From Salinispora mooreana (lineage in GTDB: Bacteria > Actinomycetota > Actinomycetes > Mycobacteriales > Micromonosporaceae): 64,000 bases of DNA. Below the pieces are notes generated by a model. The model was not told the origin of the DNA. It did no database searches and was given only the letters and a program-made list of their open reading frames with translations. Shown piece by piece: positions 28,327-35,804 of the stretch. The position numbers and the translations under genes were made by a program. The stretch's first letter is position 1; each line of letters opens with the position of its first letter. The stretch covers positions 2,223,149 to 2,287,148 of the forward strand of contig NZ_KB900614.1 in assembly GCF_000379065.1 (NCBI RefSeq), written 5' to 3'.

Positions 28327-28398
28327 TGGGCGATACTGGGTTTGAACCAGTGACCTCTTCCGTGTCAAGGAAGCGCGCTCCCACTGCGCCAATCGCCC
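28327..28398 (-). tRNA. tRNA-Val (GAC)
   Basis: A 72-nt cloverleaf with acceptor GGGCGAT/ATCGCCC, anticodon loop TTGACAC (anticodon GAC) and T arm ACTGG-TTCAAAC-CCAGT. It is the last tRNA of the cluster in transcription order and precedes the intrinsic terminator at 28276. Confidence 0.96.
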
Positions 28399-28438
28399 TG
28401 AACCACCGCAACCCGGCCATCCAAGCTGGCGGTGAACG

Positions 28439-28511
28439 AGCGGACGACGGGATTCGAACCCGCGACCCTCACCTTGGCAAGGTGATGCGCTACCAGCTGC
28501 GCTACGTCCGC
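28439..28511 (-). tRNA. tRNA-Gly (GCC)
   Basis: A 73-nt cloverleaf with acceptor GCGGACG/CGTCCGC, anticodon stem TCACC/GGTGA and loop TTGCCAA (anticodon GCC), T loop TTCGAAT. It precedes tRNA-Val in the same duplicated unit. A candidate -10 (TAGGGT, 28543-28548 minus strand) lies about 32 bases upstream. Confidence 0.96.
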
Positions 28512-28674
28512 GTGCCGCCGAAACCGCGCCGACGACGAGCTCACCCTACCCGAGGGCAAGATCGCTGGAGCCGGGCACCCCCGGCCAGGCCGACTCGGCC
28601 GAGATCCGCGTCGCTGGCTGACCTCGCCGCCGCCGGTGGCATCTGATCATCTCAGGGTTGACGGCACCGGCGGC

Positions 28675-28712
28675 CAAAAGACTCCGGGCCCGGCACCAAC
28701 GGTGCCGGGCCC
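28675..28712 (-). terminator. Terminator between tRNA repeat units
   Basis: A perfect 12-bp stem (GGGCCCGGCACC / GGTGCCGGGCCC, three-base loop, 28686-28712) is followed on the minus strand by GGAGTCTTTTGG. It ends the upstream tRNA transcript. Confidence 0.75.
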
Positions 28713-28723
28713 GACTCAACTGG

Positions 28724-28795
28724 TGGGCGATACCGGGTTTGAACCAGTGACCTCTTCCGTGTCAAGGAAGCGCGCTCCCACTGCGCCAATCGCCC
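28724..28795 (-). tRNA. tRNA-Val (GAC), variant T stem
   Basis: Identical to the other two Val-GAC genes except at 28734, which changes a T-stem U-A pair to U-G. It should still fold. Confidence 0.95.
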
Positions 28796-28835
28796 TGAAC
28801 CACCGCAACCCGGCCATCCAAGCTGGCGGTGAACG

Positions 28836-28908
28836 AGCGGACGACGGGATTCGAACCCGCGACCCTCACCTTGGCAAGGTGATGCGCTACCAGCTGCGCT
28901 ACGTCCGC
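28836..28908 (-). tRNA. tRNA-Gly (GCC), duplicate
   Basis: An exact copy of the tRNA-Gly at 28439-28511, 397 bp away. Confidence 0.96.
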
Positions 28909-29071
28909 GTGCCGCCGAAACCGCGCCGACGACGAGCTCACCCTACCCGAGGGCAAGATCGCTGGAGCCGGGCACCCCCGGCCAGGCCGACTCGGCCGAG
29001 ATCCGCGTCGCTGGCTGACCTCGCCGCCGCCGGTGGCATCTGATCATCTCAGGGTTGACGGCACCGGCGGC

Positions 29072-29109
29072 CAAAAGACTCCGGGCCCGGCACCAACGGT
29101 GCCGGGCCC
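29072..29109 (-). terminator. Terminator between tRNA repeat units, second copy
   Basis: An identical copy of the hairpin at 28675-28712, lying directly after tRNA-Val 29121-29192 in transcription order. Confidence 0.75.
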
Positions 29110-29120
29110 GACTCAACTGG

Positions 29121-29192
29121 TGGGCGATACTGGGTTTGAACCAGTGACCTCTTCCGTGTCAAGGAAGCGCGCTCCCACTGCGCCAATCGCCC
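29121..29192 (-). tRNA. tRNA-Val (GAC)
   Basis: The same sequence as tRNA-Val 28327-28398. In the first transcription unit it follows tRNA-Gly and tRNA-Cys. Confidence 0.96.
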
Positions 29193-29204
29193 TCAATGAT
29201 GCTG

Positions 29205-29275
29205 AGGTGGGGACGGGATTTGAACCCGCGTACACGGCTTTGCAGGCCGTTGCCTCGCCTCTCGGCCACCCCACC
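29205..29275 (-). tRNA. tRNA-Cys (GCA)
   Basis: A 71-nt cloverleaf with acceptor GGTGGGG/CCCCACC, anticodon stem ACGGC/GCCGT and loop CTGCAAA (anticodon GCA), T loop TTCAAAT. It lies between tRNA-Gly and tRNA-Val; the Gly-Cys-Val order is common in actinobacteria. Confidence 0.96.
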
Positions 29276-29309
29276 GGGTTGCCCCCGGTCAAACGTGGCG
29301 GCATCTCCG

Positions 29310-29382
29310 AGCGGACGACGGGATTCGAACCCGCGACCCTCACCTTGGCAAGGTGATGCGCTACCAGCTGCGCTACGTCCGC
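29310..29382 (-). tRNA. tRNA-Gly (GCC)
   Basis: The first tRNA of the cluster, same tRNA sequence as the other Gly-GCC genes but with a different upstream flank that carries its own promoter. Confidence 0.96.
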
Positions 29383-29411
29383 ACGCCCCGGATTCCCGGT
29401 GACGGATGAGA

Positions 29412-29441
29412 ACTTTAGCCGAGCCGGCGAGCAGTTGCCAA
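29412..29441 (-). promoter_or_regulatory. Promoter of the Gly-Cys-Val tRNA operon
   Basis: On the minus strand TTGGCA (29441-29436), an 18-base spacer and TAAAGT (29417-29412) form a good housekeeping-type promoter. The predicted start is about 20 bases ahead of tRNA-Gly. Confidence 0.65.
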
Positions 29442-29656
29442 CTCGACCCCCTCGGCGCGCCCCCGCCGCACCTCAACCAGGGCCAGGACCCACCTGGGCC
29501 GAACCGGGCCGAACCACCGAAGAACCAACCGGCGCAGCACCGAAGAGCCCGGCGGAGCAGTGCCCGAGAGAACTGTCCTACTTCCGACTGCGGTAGGTCG
29601 ATTTCACCGTGGGTGGTAACAGCTAGTACCCGTTCGAGTGCACTACGGTAACGGTC

Positions 29657-30259
29657 GTGACAAGACGTGCGGCCGAGGTCCGCCTGGATGCCCTGCTGCG
29701 CACCGCCTGCGACGTGATCGTGGAACGCGGGTTGGCGAACACCCGCACCGCGGACGTGGCCCAGGCGGCCGGGGTGAGTCAGGCACTGGTCTTCTACCAC
29801 TTCGCCACCAAGGACCGGCTGCTCGCCGAGGCGTTCGCGTACGCCGTCGAGCAGGATCTGACCCGGCTGGACGCGGTGCTGCGCTCCAGCGCCCCGCCGC
29901 TGGCCAAGCTCCGCCGGCTGGTGCGGCTCTACGCCCCCGCCGGTCGTCCCACGTCATGGGCGATGTGGATCGACGGCTGGGCCGAGTCGCTGCGTACCCC
30001 GGAGTTGGAGAAGACCTCCCGCCGGCTGGACCTGCGCTGGCGGCAGGATCTGGCGACGGTGATCGCGGCCGGGGTAGCCGACCACACCTTCGAGTGTGCC
30101 GACCCGGCTGGCGCCGCGTGGCGGATCAGTGCCGTGATGGACGGTCTCGCCGTCCAGCTCGCGGTGCACGACCGGGTCATCTCCCGACGTCAGTTCACCG
30201 AGTGGGTGCGCCTGGTGACCGCCCGGGAGCTGGGGCTCGACCCGGCGCAGCTGGACTGA
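29657..30259 (+). CDS. TetR-family transcriptional regulator
   Basis: A 200-residue regulator with an N-terminal TetR helix-turn-helix (about 8-55; TRTADVAQAAGVSQALVFYHFATKDRL) and a helical ligand domain similar to the BetI/TetR_C_6 group. It starts at GTG 29657 with no ribosome site; TACGGT seven bases upstream suggests a leaderless message. The genes that follow are a methyltransferase, a P450 and biotin genes. Actinobacterial biotin genes are sometimes controlled by the TetR-type BioQ, but nothing in the sequence shows that this is BioQ. Confidence 0.92.
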   Translation: MTRRAAEVRLDALLRTACDVIVERGLANTRTADVAQAAGVSQALVFYHFATKDRLLAEAFAYAVEQDLTRLDAVLRSSAPPLAKLRRLVRLYAPAGRPTSWAMWIDGWAESLRTPELEKTSRRLDLRWRQDLATVIAAGVADHTFECADPAGAAWRISAVMDGLAVQLAVHDRVISRRQFTEWVRLVTARELGLDPAQLD

Positions 30260-30340
30260 GCGCGGGCCGGACCGGGCCGTACCCCCGGTGGGCCGGACCG
30301 GGCCGTAACCCTGGCGGTCCGGCTGCGGGAGAATCACTCG

Positions 30341-31009
30341 GTGTCCGAACTCGCCACCGCCTTCGTCCGACTACACGCGCGTCTCGCGCCGGTTGCCTTC
30401 GTCCCCGAGGTACGACTCCACCAGGCCGACGACGCGGTCGGGCTCTGGGAACTGACCGAGGGTGAGTTCCGCAGTGACCAACCACCCCCCTTCTGGGCCT
30501 TCGCCTGGGCCGGTGGGCAGGCCCTCGCCCGATACGTCACCGATCATCCGGACCTGGTCGCCGGTCGGCGAGTACTCGACCTCGCCGCCGGCTCGGGCCT
30601 GGTGGCCATCGCCGCGGCCCGCGCCGGCGCCACCGCCGTCCGCGCCGTCGAGGTCGACCCGCTGGCCGTCGCGGCCGTCGCCGTCAACGCCGAGGCCAAC
30701 GGCGTACGCCTCGACGCCGAGCTGGCCGACATCCTCGACGGCGACGCGGGCGACGCGGAGGTCATCCTCGCCGGAGACGTCTTCTACAGCGCGGCGATGG
30801 CACGGCGGATGCTCCGCTTCCTGCTCATGGCCGCCCGCGCGGGGGCCACGGTGCTGGTCGGCGACCCGGAACGCGCGTTCCTGCCCCGCGACCGCTTCGA
30901 CCCGCTGGCCAGCTACGAGGTGCCGGTACCCGAGACGCTGGAGAGCGTACGCGTGAAGCGTGCCACGGTGTGGCGGCTGCGAGCGGGGTTGCCCGGAACG
31001 GCCCGCTAG
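30341..31009 (+). CDS. Class I SAM-dependent methyltransferase (Nnt1/ETFB-KMT-like)
   Basis: A 222-residue methyltransferase. SAM-binding motif I is LDLAAGSGLVAIAAARAGA (about 86-104), followed by the acidic loop VEVDPLA and motif II (AEVILAGDVFYS). The PPFWAFAWAGGQALARY segment ahead of motif I is typical of the Nnt1 / ETF-beta lysine methyltransferase group, so a protein substrate is likely. The start is GTG 30341 behind GGGAGA. The stop is followed one base later by the P450 start, which implies co-translation. Confidence 0.88.
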   Translation: MSELATAFVRLHARLAPVAFVPEVRLHQADDAVGLWELTEGEFRSDQPPPFWAFAWAGGQALARYVTDHPDLVAGRRVLDLAAGSGLVAIAAARAGATAVRAVEVDPLAVAAVAVNAEANGVRLDAELADILDGDAGDAEVILAGDVFYSAAMARRMLRFLLMAARAGATVLVGDPERAFLPRDRFDPLASYEVPVPETLESVRVKRATVWRLRAGLPGTAR

Positions 31010-31010
31010 C

Positions 31011-32180
31011 GTGTCCGCCGTGCTGTTCCGGAGCTGGACGAAGACCGCCGGCACCCACTGGCCGGCCGTCACCCGGGTGGCTGACCAGCAGGGCACCGAA
31101 CACCTGGTGGTGACCGAGCACGCGCTGGTCCGGCAGGTGCTCACCGACCAGGTGACCTACCGTCCGGACAATGCCCTGGACGCCGTCACCCCGATCCCGG
31201 TGGCCGCCCTGCGGGTGCTCACCGGACACCGCTTCCGCCTCCCCCCGACCCTGGCCAACAACGGTGGCGTGAGCCACCCGGCGATCCGCGCCCTCGTCGC
31301 CGACGCGCTACACCCGGCGAAGGTCGCCGCCCAACGGCCCTGGCTGACCGGGCTGGTGGCCGAGCGGGTGGCCGCGATCCGCGCCACCCTCGACTCTGGT
31401 GGCTCCGCCGACCTGCACGCCGAGCTCAGCGCCGACCTGCCGCTGCTGGTCCTGGCCCGCCTGGTCGAACTCCCCGACGCCCCGGTCTCGGCGGTGAAGC
31501 AGTTCGCCCGCGCGGCGCTGGAGCTGTTCTGGGCCCCGCTGGACGCCGGCCGCCAGCTGGCCCTGGCCGACGAGGTCGGCCGGTTCCACCAGGTGCTGCG
31601 GGAGTTCGCGGACACCGGTGGTGGGCTGGCCGCCGCCCTGCGCGCCACCGGGCATCCGCCGGACGTGCTCGTCGGGGCGCTGTTCTTCCTGCTGGTAGCC
31701 GGTCAGGAGACCACGTCGCAGTTCCTCACCCTGCTCCTGCACCGACTGGCTGGCGAGCCGACGGTTCGCGCCGCGCTGCGGGACGGCAGCGTCTCGGTGA
31801 CGAACGTGGTCGAGGAGGGGCTACGGCTGGAGCCGCCGATCGTCACCTGGCGTCGGGTCGCCGCCGTGGACAGCACGCTGGGTGGGACTGCCGTGCCGGC
31901 GGGCACCAGCGTGCTGCTGTGGCTGGCCCGGGCCGGCCGTGACCCGGCCATCGTGCCGGCGCCCGACGAGTTCCGGCCCGGCCAACGGGGGTCGCGCCGG
32001 CATCTGGCCTTCGGGGCGGGCGCCCACCGTTGCCTCGGCGACCAGTTGGCCCGGATGGAGGCGGCGGTGGTGGTCGAGCAGGTCACCCCACTCCTTGACG
32101 GGATAACCGTGGTGCGTGCTCCATGGTATCCGGACAACCTCACCTTCCGGATGCCCGACGCCTTCGTGATCCGCCGCTGA
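31011..32180 (+). CDS. Cytochrome P450
   Basis: A 389-residue soluble bacterial P450. It has the I-helix oxygen-binding motif AGQETT, the K-helix ExxR (EEGLR) and the haem-ligand loop FGAGAHRCLG. The GTG at 31011 is one base after the methyltransferase stop; the frame runs further upstream without support. P450s in this size class act with a ferredoxin and reductase, neither of which is encoded nearby. It converges on bioD. P450 BioI of Bacillus makes pimeloyl-ACP for biotin, so a biotin link is conceivable but not shown. Confidence 0.93.
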   Translation: MSAVLFRSWTKTAGTHWPAVTRVADQQGTEHLVVTEHALVRQVLTDQVTYRPDNALDAVTPIPVAALRVLTGHRFRLPPTLANNGGVSHPAIRALVADALHPAKVAAQRPWLTGLVAERVAAIRATLDSGGSADLHAELSADLPLLVLARLVELPDAPVSAVKQFARAALELFWAPLDAGRQLALADEVGRFHQVLREFADTGGGLAAALRATGHPPDVLVGALFFLLVAGQETTSQFLTLLLHRLAGEPTVRAALRDGSVSVTNVVEEGLRLEPPIVTWRRVAAVDSTLGGTAVPAGTSVLLWLARAGRDPAIVPAPDEFRPGQRGSRRHLAFGAGAHRCLGDQLARMEAAVVVEQVTPLLDGITVVRAPWYPDNLTFRMPDAFVIRR

Positions 32181-32242
32181 CCAGCCGGCGCAACGGACCG
32201 CTGACCAACCCGGCTCAGCCGGACCTCCTCAGCCACCCCGGC

Positions 32243-32974
32243 TCAGCGGACCTCCTCGGCCCAGACCCGCCAGTCGTCGAGCACCCCGTACAGCGCGGGG
32301 GTGAGCCACCCGGGCGCGGACCGCCGGAACACGCCCGGGTCGATCGCCCCGGCTCCGGCCGGCAACGCACCGAGCAGGTACGGCACCAGGTCGGTCAGGT
32401 TCGCCCAGTGGACCAACTCCGGCTCGGCCGGCCAGGCACCGAGCAGCACCCCCGCCGGCACCGCCCGGCGTTCCAACGCCTCCAGGGTGAGCGCGGTGTG
32501 ATTGAGGGTGCCCAGACCGGCCCGCGCCACCACCACAGCCGGGCAGCCGAGGGAGACCGCGAGATCGGCCATCGTCCACGGCTCACCCGACGGGCGCAGC
32601 CCCATCGGCACGAGCAGCCCGCCAGCCCCCTCGACCAGGACCAGGTCGTGCTTGTCGACCTCGGCGCGGACGGCGTCAACCGCCGTGTACAGCTCCAGTG
32701 GCGGCAGCTCGGCGACCCGGGCCGCGGCCAGTGGGGCCAGCGGATCGGGGAAGTTCGCCAGCGTCCGCCCGGTGAGCGGTGCGGCGAGTCGGGTGACTTC
32801 GTCGATGTCGACCGGGTCGCCGGTGGCCGTACCGGTCTGGCCTGGCTTGACCACCGCGACCCGCAGCCCGGCGGCCTGCGCCGCCGCGGTGACCGCCGCG
32901 GTCGCCACGGTCTTGCCGACCCCGGTGTCGGTGCCGGTCACCAGCACCGGCCCCCGCCACGGCGTCGCACTCAC
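32243..32974 (-). CDS. bioD: Dethiobiotin synthetase
   Basis: A 243-residue ATP-dependent enzyme that closes the ureido ring of dethiobiotin from 7,8-diaminopelargonate and CO2. It has the P-loop GTDTGVGKT near residue 10, the VVKPGQTG segment and the VEGAGGLLVPMG loop. The GTG at 32974 overlaps the bioF stop as GTGA; a GTG three codons earlier is also possible. It is the second gene of a bioF-bioD operon. The diaminopelargonate synthase gene bioA, which makes its substrate, is not in the window. Confidence 0.95.
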   Translation of the reverse strand: MSATPWRGPVLVTGTDTGVGKTVATAAVTAAAQAAGLRVAVVKPGQTGTATGDPVDIDEVTRLAAPLTGRTLANFPDPLAPLAAARVAELPPLELYTAVDAVRAEVDKHDLVLVEGAGGLLVPMGLRPSGEPWTMADLAVSLGCPAVVVARAGLGTLNHTALTLEALERRAVPAGVLLGAWPAEPELVHWANLTDLVPYLLGALPAGAGAIDPGVFRRSAPGWLTPALYGVLDDWRVWAEEVR

Positions 32975-34107
32975 GGCGCGCACTCCACGATGACCTCCAG
33001 GGCCCGCTCGAAGTCCGCCCGGGGAACCCCGACGTTGACGGTCAGCCGGAGCCGGGAACGGCTGTCCGGGGTGGAGGGGGGACGGAAGCAGCCGACCGCG
33101 ACGCCCCGGTCCCGGCAGTCGGCGGCCCAGGCGGTGGCCGCCTCGGGACCGGGTGCGGTCACCGACACGACCGCGCCCTTCGGCACCGACCCGGTCAGGC
33201 CGGCGGAACGCAACCGCCGGACCGCGAAGGCGGCCCGGTCACCCAACTCAGCCCGCAGCTGCTCGCCCCTCCAGGCCAGCCCCACGGCGGCCCGCACCCC
33301 GGCCGCCACCGCCGGCGGCGGGGCGGTGTCGAAGATGAACGTCCGCCCGGTCTCGACCAGATGCCGGACGAACTCCGCCGGAGCGGCGACCACGCCGCCG
33401 GCTCCGCCCAACGCTTTGGAGAGCGTCGCGGTGACAATCACGTCGGGCTTCCCGGCCAGACCGGCCGCGGTCGCTCCCCCGGCACCACCGGGGCCGACCA
33501 CGCCGAGCCCGTGGGCCTCGTCAACCAGCAGCAACGCGTTGTGCTCCCGGGCGACCGCATGCAGCTCGGCGAGGGGAGCGAGGTCCCCGTCAACCGAGAA
33601 CACCGACTCGGTTACCACCACCGCGGGGCGACCCGGCGCGGCGGCGAGCGTGGCCCGAATCGCGTCCACGTCGGCGTGTGGGGTCACCACGGTCTCCGCA
33701 CCGGAAATCCGGCACCCGTCGATCAGCGACGCGTGGTTGTGCGCGTCGGAGACCAGGAGCGTCCGCGGCCGCACCAGGCCGCGAACCGCACCGATATTGG
33801 CCAGGTAGCCGGAGGAGAAGAGCAGGGCGCGTTCGGCCCCGAGCCAACCAGCGAGATCTTCTTCGAGGGCGTGGTGCGGTGCGGTGGAGCCACGCACCAG
33901 CCGGGACCCGGTGGCACCCAGCCCGTACTCGTCGAGCGCCGCGGTGGCCGCGGCGGTCACCGCGGGGTGCCTCGACAGGCCGAGGTAGTCGTTGCCGGCC
34001 AGGTCAACGATGTCGTCGGCGGCGGTTCGAGGGCGGAGGGTACGGGTCAGCCCCGCCTTGGCGCGCAGCTCGGCTCGGCGGTCCAGTGCCGCAAGCCAGT
34101 CCGACAC
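32971..34107 (-). CDS. bioF: 8-amino-7-oxononanoate synthase
   Basis: A 378-residue PLP enzyme that condenses pimeloyl-ACP or -CoA with alanine, the first step of the conserved biotin pathway. It has GNDYLGLSRHP near residue 40, the SGYLANIGA segment, the HNHASLIDGCR loop, DEAHGLGVVGPGG and the PLP-lysine in TLSKALGGAGG. The GTG start at 34107 has AAGGAG six bases upstream. A longer frame to 34494 only covers the antisense of bioB. It is divergent from bioB. Confidence 0.96.
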   Translation of the reverse strand: MSDWLAALDRRAELRAKAGLTRTLRPRTAADDIVDLAGNDYLGLSRHPAVTAAATAALDEYGLGATGSRLVRGSTAPHHALEEDLAGWLGAERALLFSSGYLANIGAVRGLVRPRTLLVSDAHNHASLIDGCRISGAETVVTPHADVDAIRATLAAAPGRPAVVVTESVFSVDGDLAPLAELHAVAREHNALLLVDEAHGLGVVGPGGAGGATAAGLAGKPDVIVTATLSKALGGAGGVVAAPAEFVRHLVETGRTFIFDTAPPPAVAAGVRAAVGLAWRGEQLRAELGDRAAFAVRRLRSAGLTGSVPKGAVVSVTAPGPEAATAWAADCRDRGVAVGCFRPPSTPDSRSRLRLTVNVGVPRADFERALEVIVECAP

Positions 34108-34266
34108 CGCCGCTCCTTCCCCGGCTCCCGCTCGCCGGGCGCCTCCGCCGGGGCGAACGTACCACCTGGCCTGACGCCGCTCCGGCGTGCCGCGCGACGC
34201 CCCGGCGCGCCGTGCTTCGGTCCCACGCGGGTCGCCCGGCCGACTCTTCCCGACGCGGTGGCCTTG

Positions 34267-34272
34267 TAGGGT
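34267..34272 (+). promoter_or_regulatory. Putative -10 element, leaderless bioB
   Basis: TAGGGT lies six bases ahead of the bioB ATG at 34279, with no ribosome site. A leaderless bioB message is the simplest reading. Confidence 0.45.
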
Positions 34273-34278
34273 ACGGCC

Positions 34279-35274
34279 ATGCCAGAGATCCTCGACCAGG
34301 CCCGCACCCAGGTACTGGAGAACGGCGTCGGCCTCGACGAGGCCGGCGTCCTCGCCGTGCTGAACCTCCCCGACGAGCACCTGCCCGCCGCTCTCCAGCT
34401 CGCACACGAGGTACGGATGCGCTGGTGTGGGCCGGAGGTCGAGGTCGAGGGAATCGTCTCGCTGAAGACCGGCGGCTGCCCGGAAGACTGTCACTTCTGC
34501 TCGCAGTCCGGCCTGTTCACCTCGCCGGTCCGCGCGGTGTGGCTGGACATTCCGTCGCTCGTGGAGGCGGCGAAGCAGACCGCGAAGACCGGCGCGACCG
34601 AGTTCTGCATCGTGGCCGCCGTGCGCGGCCCGGACGACCGGCTGATGCGACAGCTACGGGAGGGCGTCGCCGCGATCCGGGCGGAGGTCGACATCCAGGT
34701 GGCGGCCTCGGTCGGCATGCTCACCCAGGAGCAGGTTGACGAGCTGGTCGAGATGGGCGTGCACCGCTACAACCACAACCTGGAGACCTGCCGCTCGTAC
34801 TTTCCGAACGTGGTCACCACCCACTCCTGGGAGGAACGCTGGGAGACGCTGCGGATGGTCCGCGAGTCCGGCATGGAGGTGTGCTGCGGTGGCATCCTCG
34901 GCCTCGGGGAGACCGTCGAGCAGCGCGCCGAGTTCGCCGCCCAGCTCGCCGAGCTGGACCCGCACGAGGTTCCGCTGAACTTCCTCAACCCCCGGCCCGG
35001 CACCCCGCTGGAGGACCGCTCGGTGGTCGAGGGGAAGGACGCGCTGCGCGCCATCGCCGCGTTCCGGCTCGCCATGCCCCGCACGATCCTCCGGTACGCC
35101 GGTGGTCGCGAGCTCACGCTCGGCGACCTGGGTACCCGCAGCGGCCTGCTCGGCGGCATCAACGCGGTGATCGTCGGCAACTACCTGACCACGCTGGGCC
35201 GTCCGGCCACGACGGACCTGGAGCTCCTCCAGGACCTGAAGATGCCGGTCAAGGCGCTCTCCGCGACGCTGTGA
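34279..35274 (+). CDS. bioB: Biotin synthase
   Basis: A 331-residue radical-SAM enzyme that inserts sulfur into dethiobiotin. The radical-SAM cluster Cys are in [13 protein letters not shown] (CxxxCxxC, about residues 72-79). Further conserved segments are [25 protein letters not shown] and the C-terminal YAGGRE. The ATG at 34279 is close to a -10-like element. Its stop overlaps the start of bsaP as GTGA. Biotin synthases use an auxiliary Fe-S cluster as the sulfur source, and in actinobacteria the small partner BsaP is needed for activity. Confidence 0.98.
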   Translation: MPEILDQARTQVLENGVGLDEAGVLAVLNLPDEHLPAALQLAHEVRMRWCGPEVEVEGIVSLKTGGCPEDCHFCSQSGLFTSPVRAVWLDIPSLVEAAKQTAKTGATEFCIVAAVRGPDDRLMRQLREGVAAIRAEVDIQVAASVGMLTQEQVDELVEMGVHRYNHNLETCRSYFPNVVTTHSWEERWETLRMVRESGMEVCCGGILGLGETVEQRAEFAAQLAELDPHEVPLNFLNPRPGTPLEDRSVVEGKDALRAIAAFRLAMPRTILRYAGGRELTLGDLGTRSGLLGGINAVIVGNYLTTLGRPATTDLELLQDLKMPVKALSATL

Positions 35275-35537
35275 GCCCGGCCGGGATGAGCAGCGACACG
35301 ACGGGGCCGGCCCCGCCTGGTACGTCGACGAGGGTCGGCGCCCCGGCCGGGACCGCTGCCTTCTGGTGCGACCGGTGCGGCACGCCGGCCGGCGAGGGGG
35401 ACCACACCGCCTGCCGGGCCGCCCGGCAGTGGGAGCCACCCCGCCACTGCGGGCACTGCCGGCGACGGATGAAAGTGCAGGTGCTGCCGATCAGTTGGGC
35501 TGCGGTCTGCGTCGAGCACGGCGAAACGCGGGCCTAG
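35271..35537 (+). CDS. bsaP: Biotin synthase auxiliary protein BsaP
   Basis: An 88-residue Cys-rich protein whose GTG start overlaps the bioB stop (GTGA). The pattern WCDRCG, then a [22 protein letters not shown] region and a C-terminal WAAVCVEHG matches BsaP (Rv1590-type), shown in mycobacteria and corynebacteria to support biotin synthase, probably through an iron-sulfur cluster bound by conserved Cys. The first 25 residues are Pro/Gly/Thr-rich and variable. An alternative ATG at 35286 would shorten it by five residues. The gene position directly behind bioB strengthens the call. Confidence 0.88.
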   Translation: MSPAGMSSDTTGPAPPGTSTRVGAPAGTAAFWCDRCGTPAGEGDHTACRAARQWEPPRHCGHCRRRMKVQVLPISWAAVCVEHGETRA

Positions 35538-35804
35538 CCCACGTCGAGCACGGTGAGACGCGGGCTGGGCCCGCACCCGGAGATTCCTCACAACATCCAA
35601 GATTTTCGATTTAAGCCGGGATGTTCGGCCAGTTCAGGACGAAGACAGGGCGACTCCACACCCGCTGAATAGACGGACCACGGACAGCCCACCGTCCTGA
35701 CATACGAACGTACTGTTGCCGCCCCGCTCAGGGCAGGCGACAGTACGCCACATCAGCGGTGCCATCGACGCCGCCGCTCCCCGGACAACCCTGAGGAGAT
35801 CGCG

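Larger units (their letters stand above)
28326..29193 (-). repeat. 397-bp tandem duplication of a tRNA-Val/tRNA-Gly unit
   Basis: Copy 1 (28326-28722) and copy 2 (28723-29119) appear identical over 397 bp apart from one base (T at 28337, C at 28734). A partial third copy (29120-29193) covers only tRNA-Val. The unit holds tRNA-Val, a short linker, tRNA-Gly and the spacer with a terminator hairpin. Confidence 0.95.

Noticed and set aside
28100..28330. AT-rich patch next to a tRNA considered as an integration site
   Set aside because: No integrase gene and no duplicated tRNA 3' end were found near it other than the tandem tRNA units.
28263..29356. Plus-strand open frames with repeated protein text
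   Set aside because: They are the antisense of tRNA genes within the 397-bp duplication and not proteins.
30264..30311. Two direct repeats of GGGCCGGACCGGGCCGTA
   Set aside because: It is a short low-complexity GC repeat between two genes, with no operator symmetry or wider pattern.
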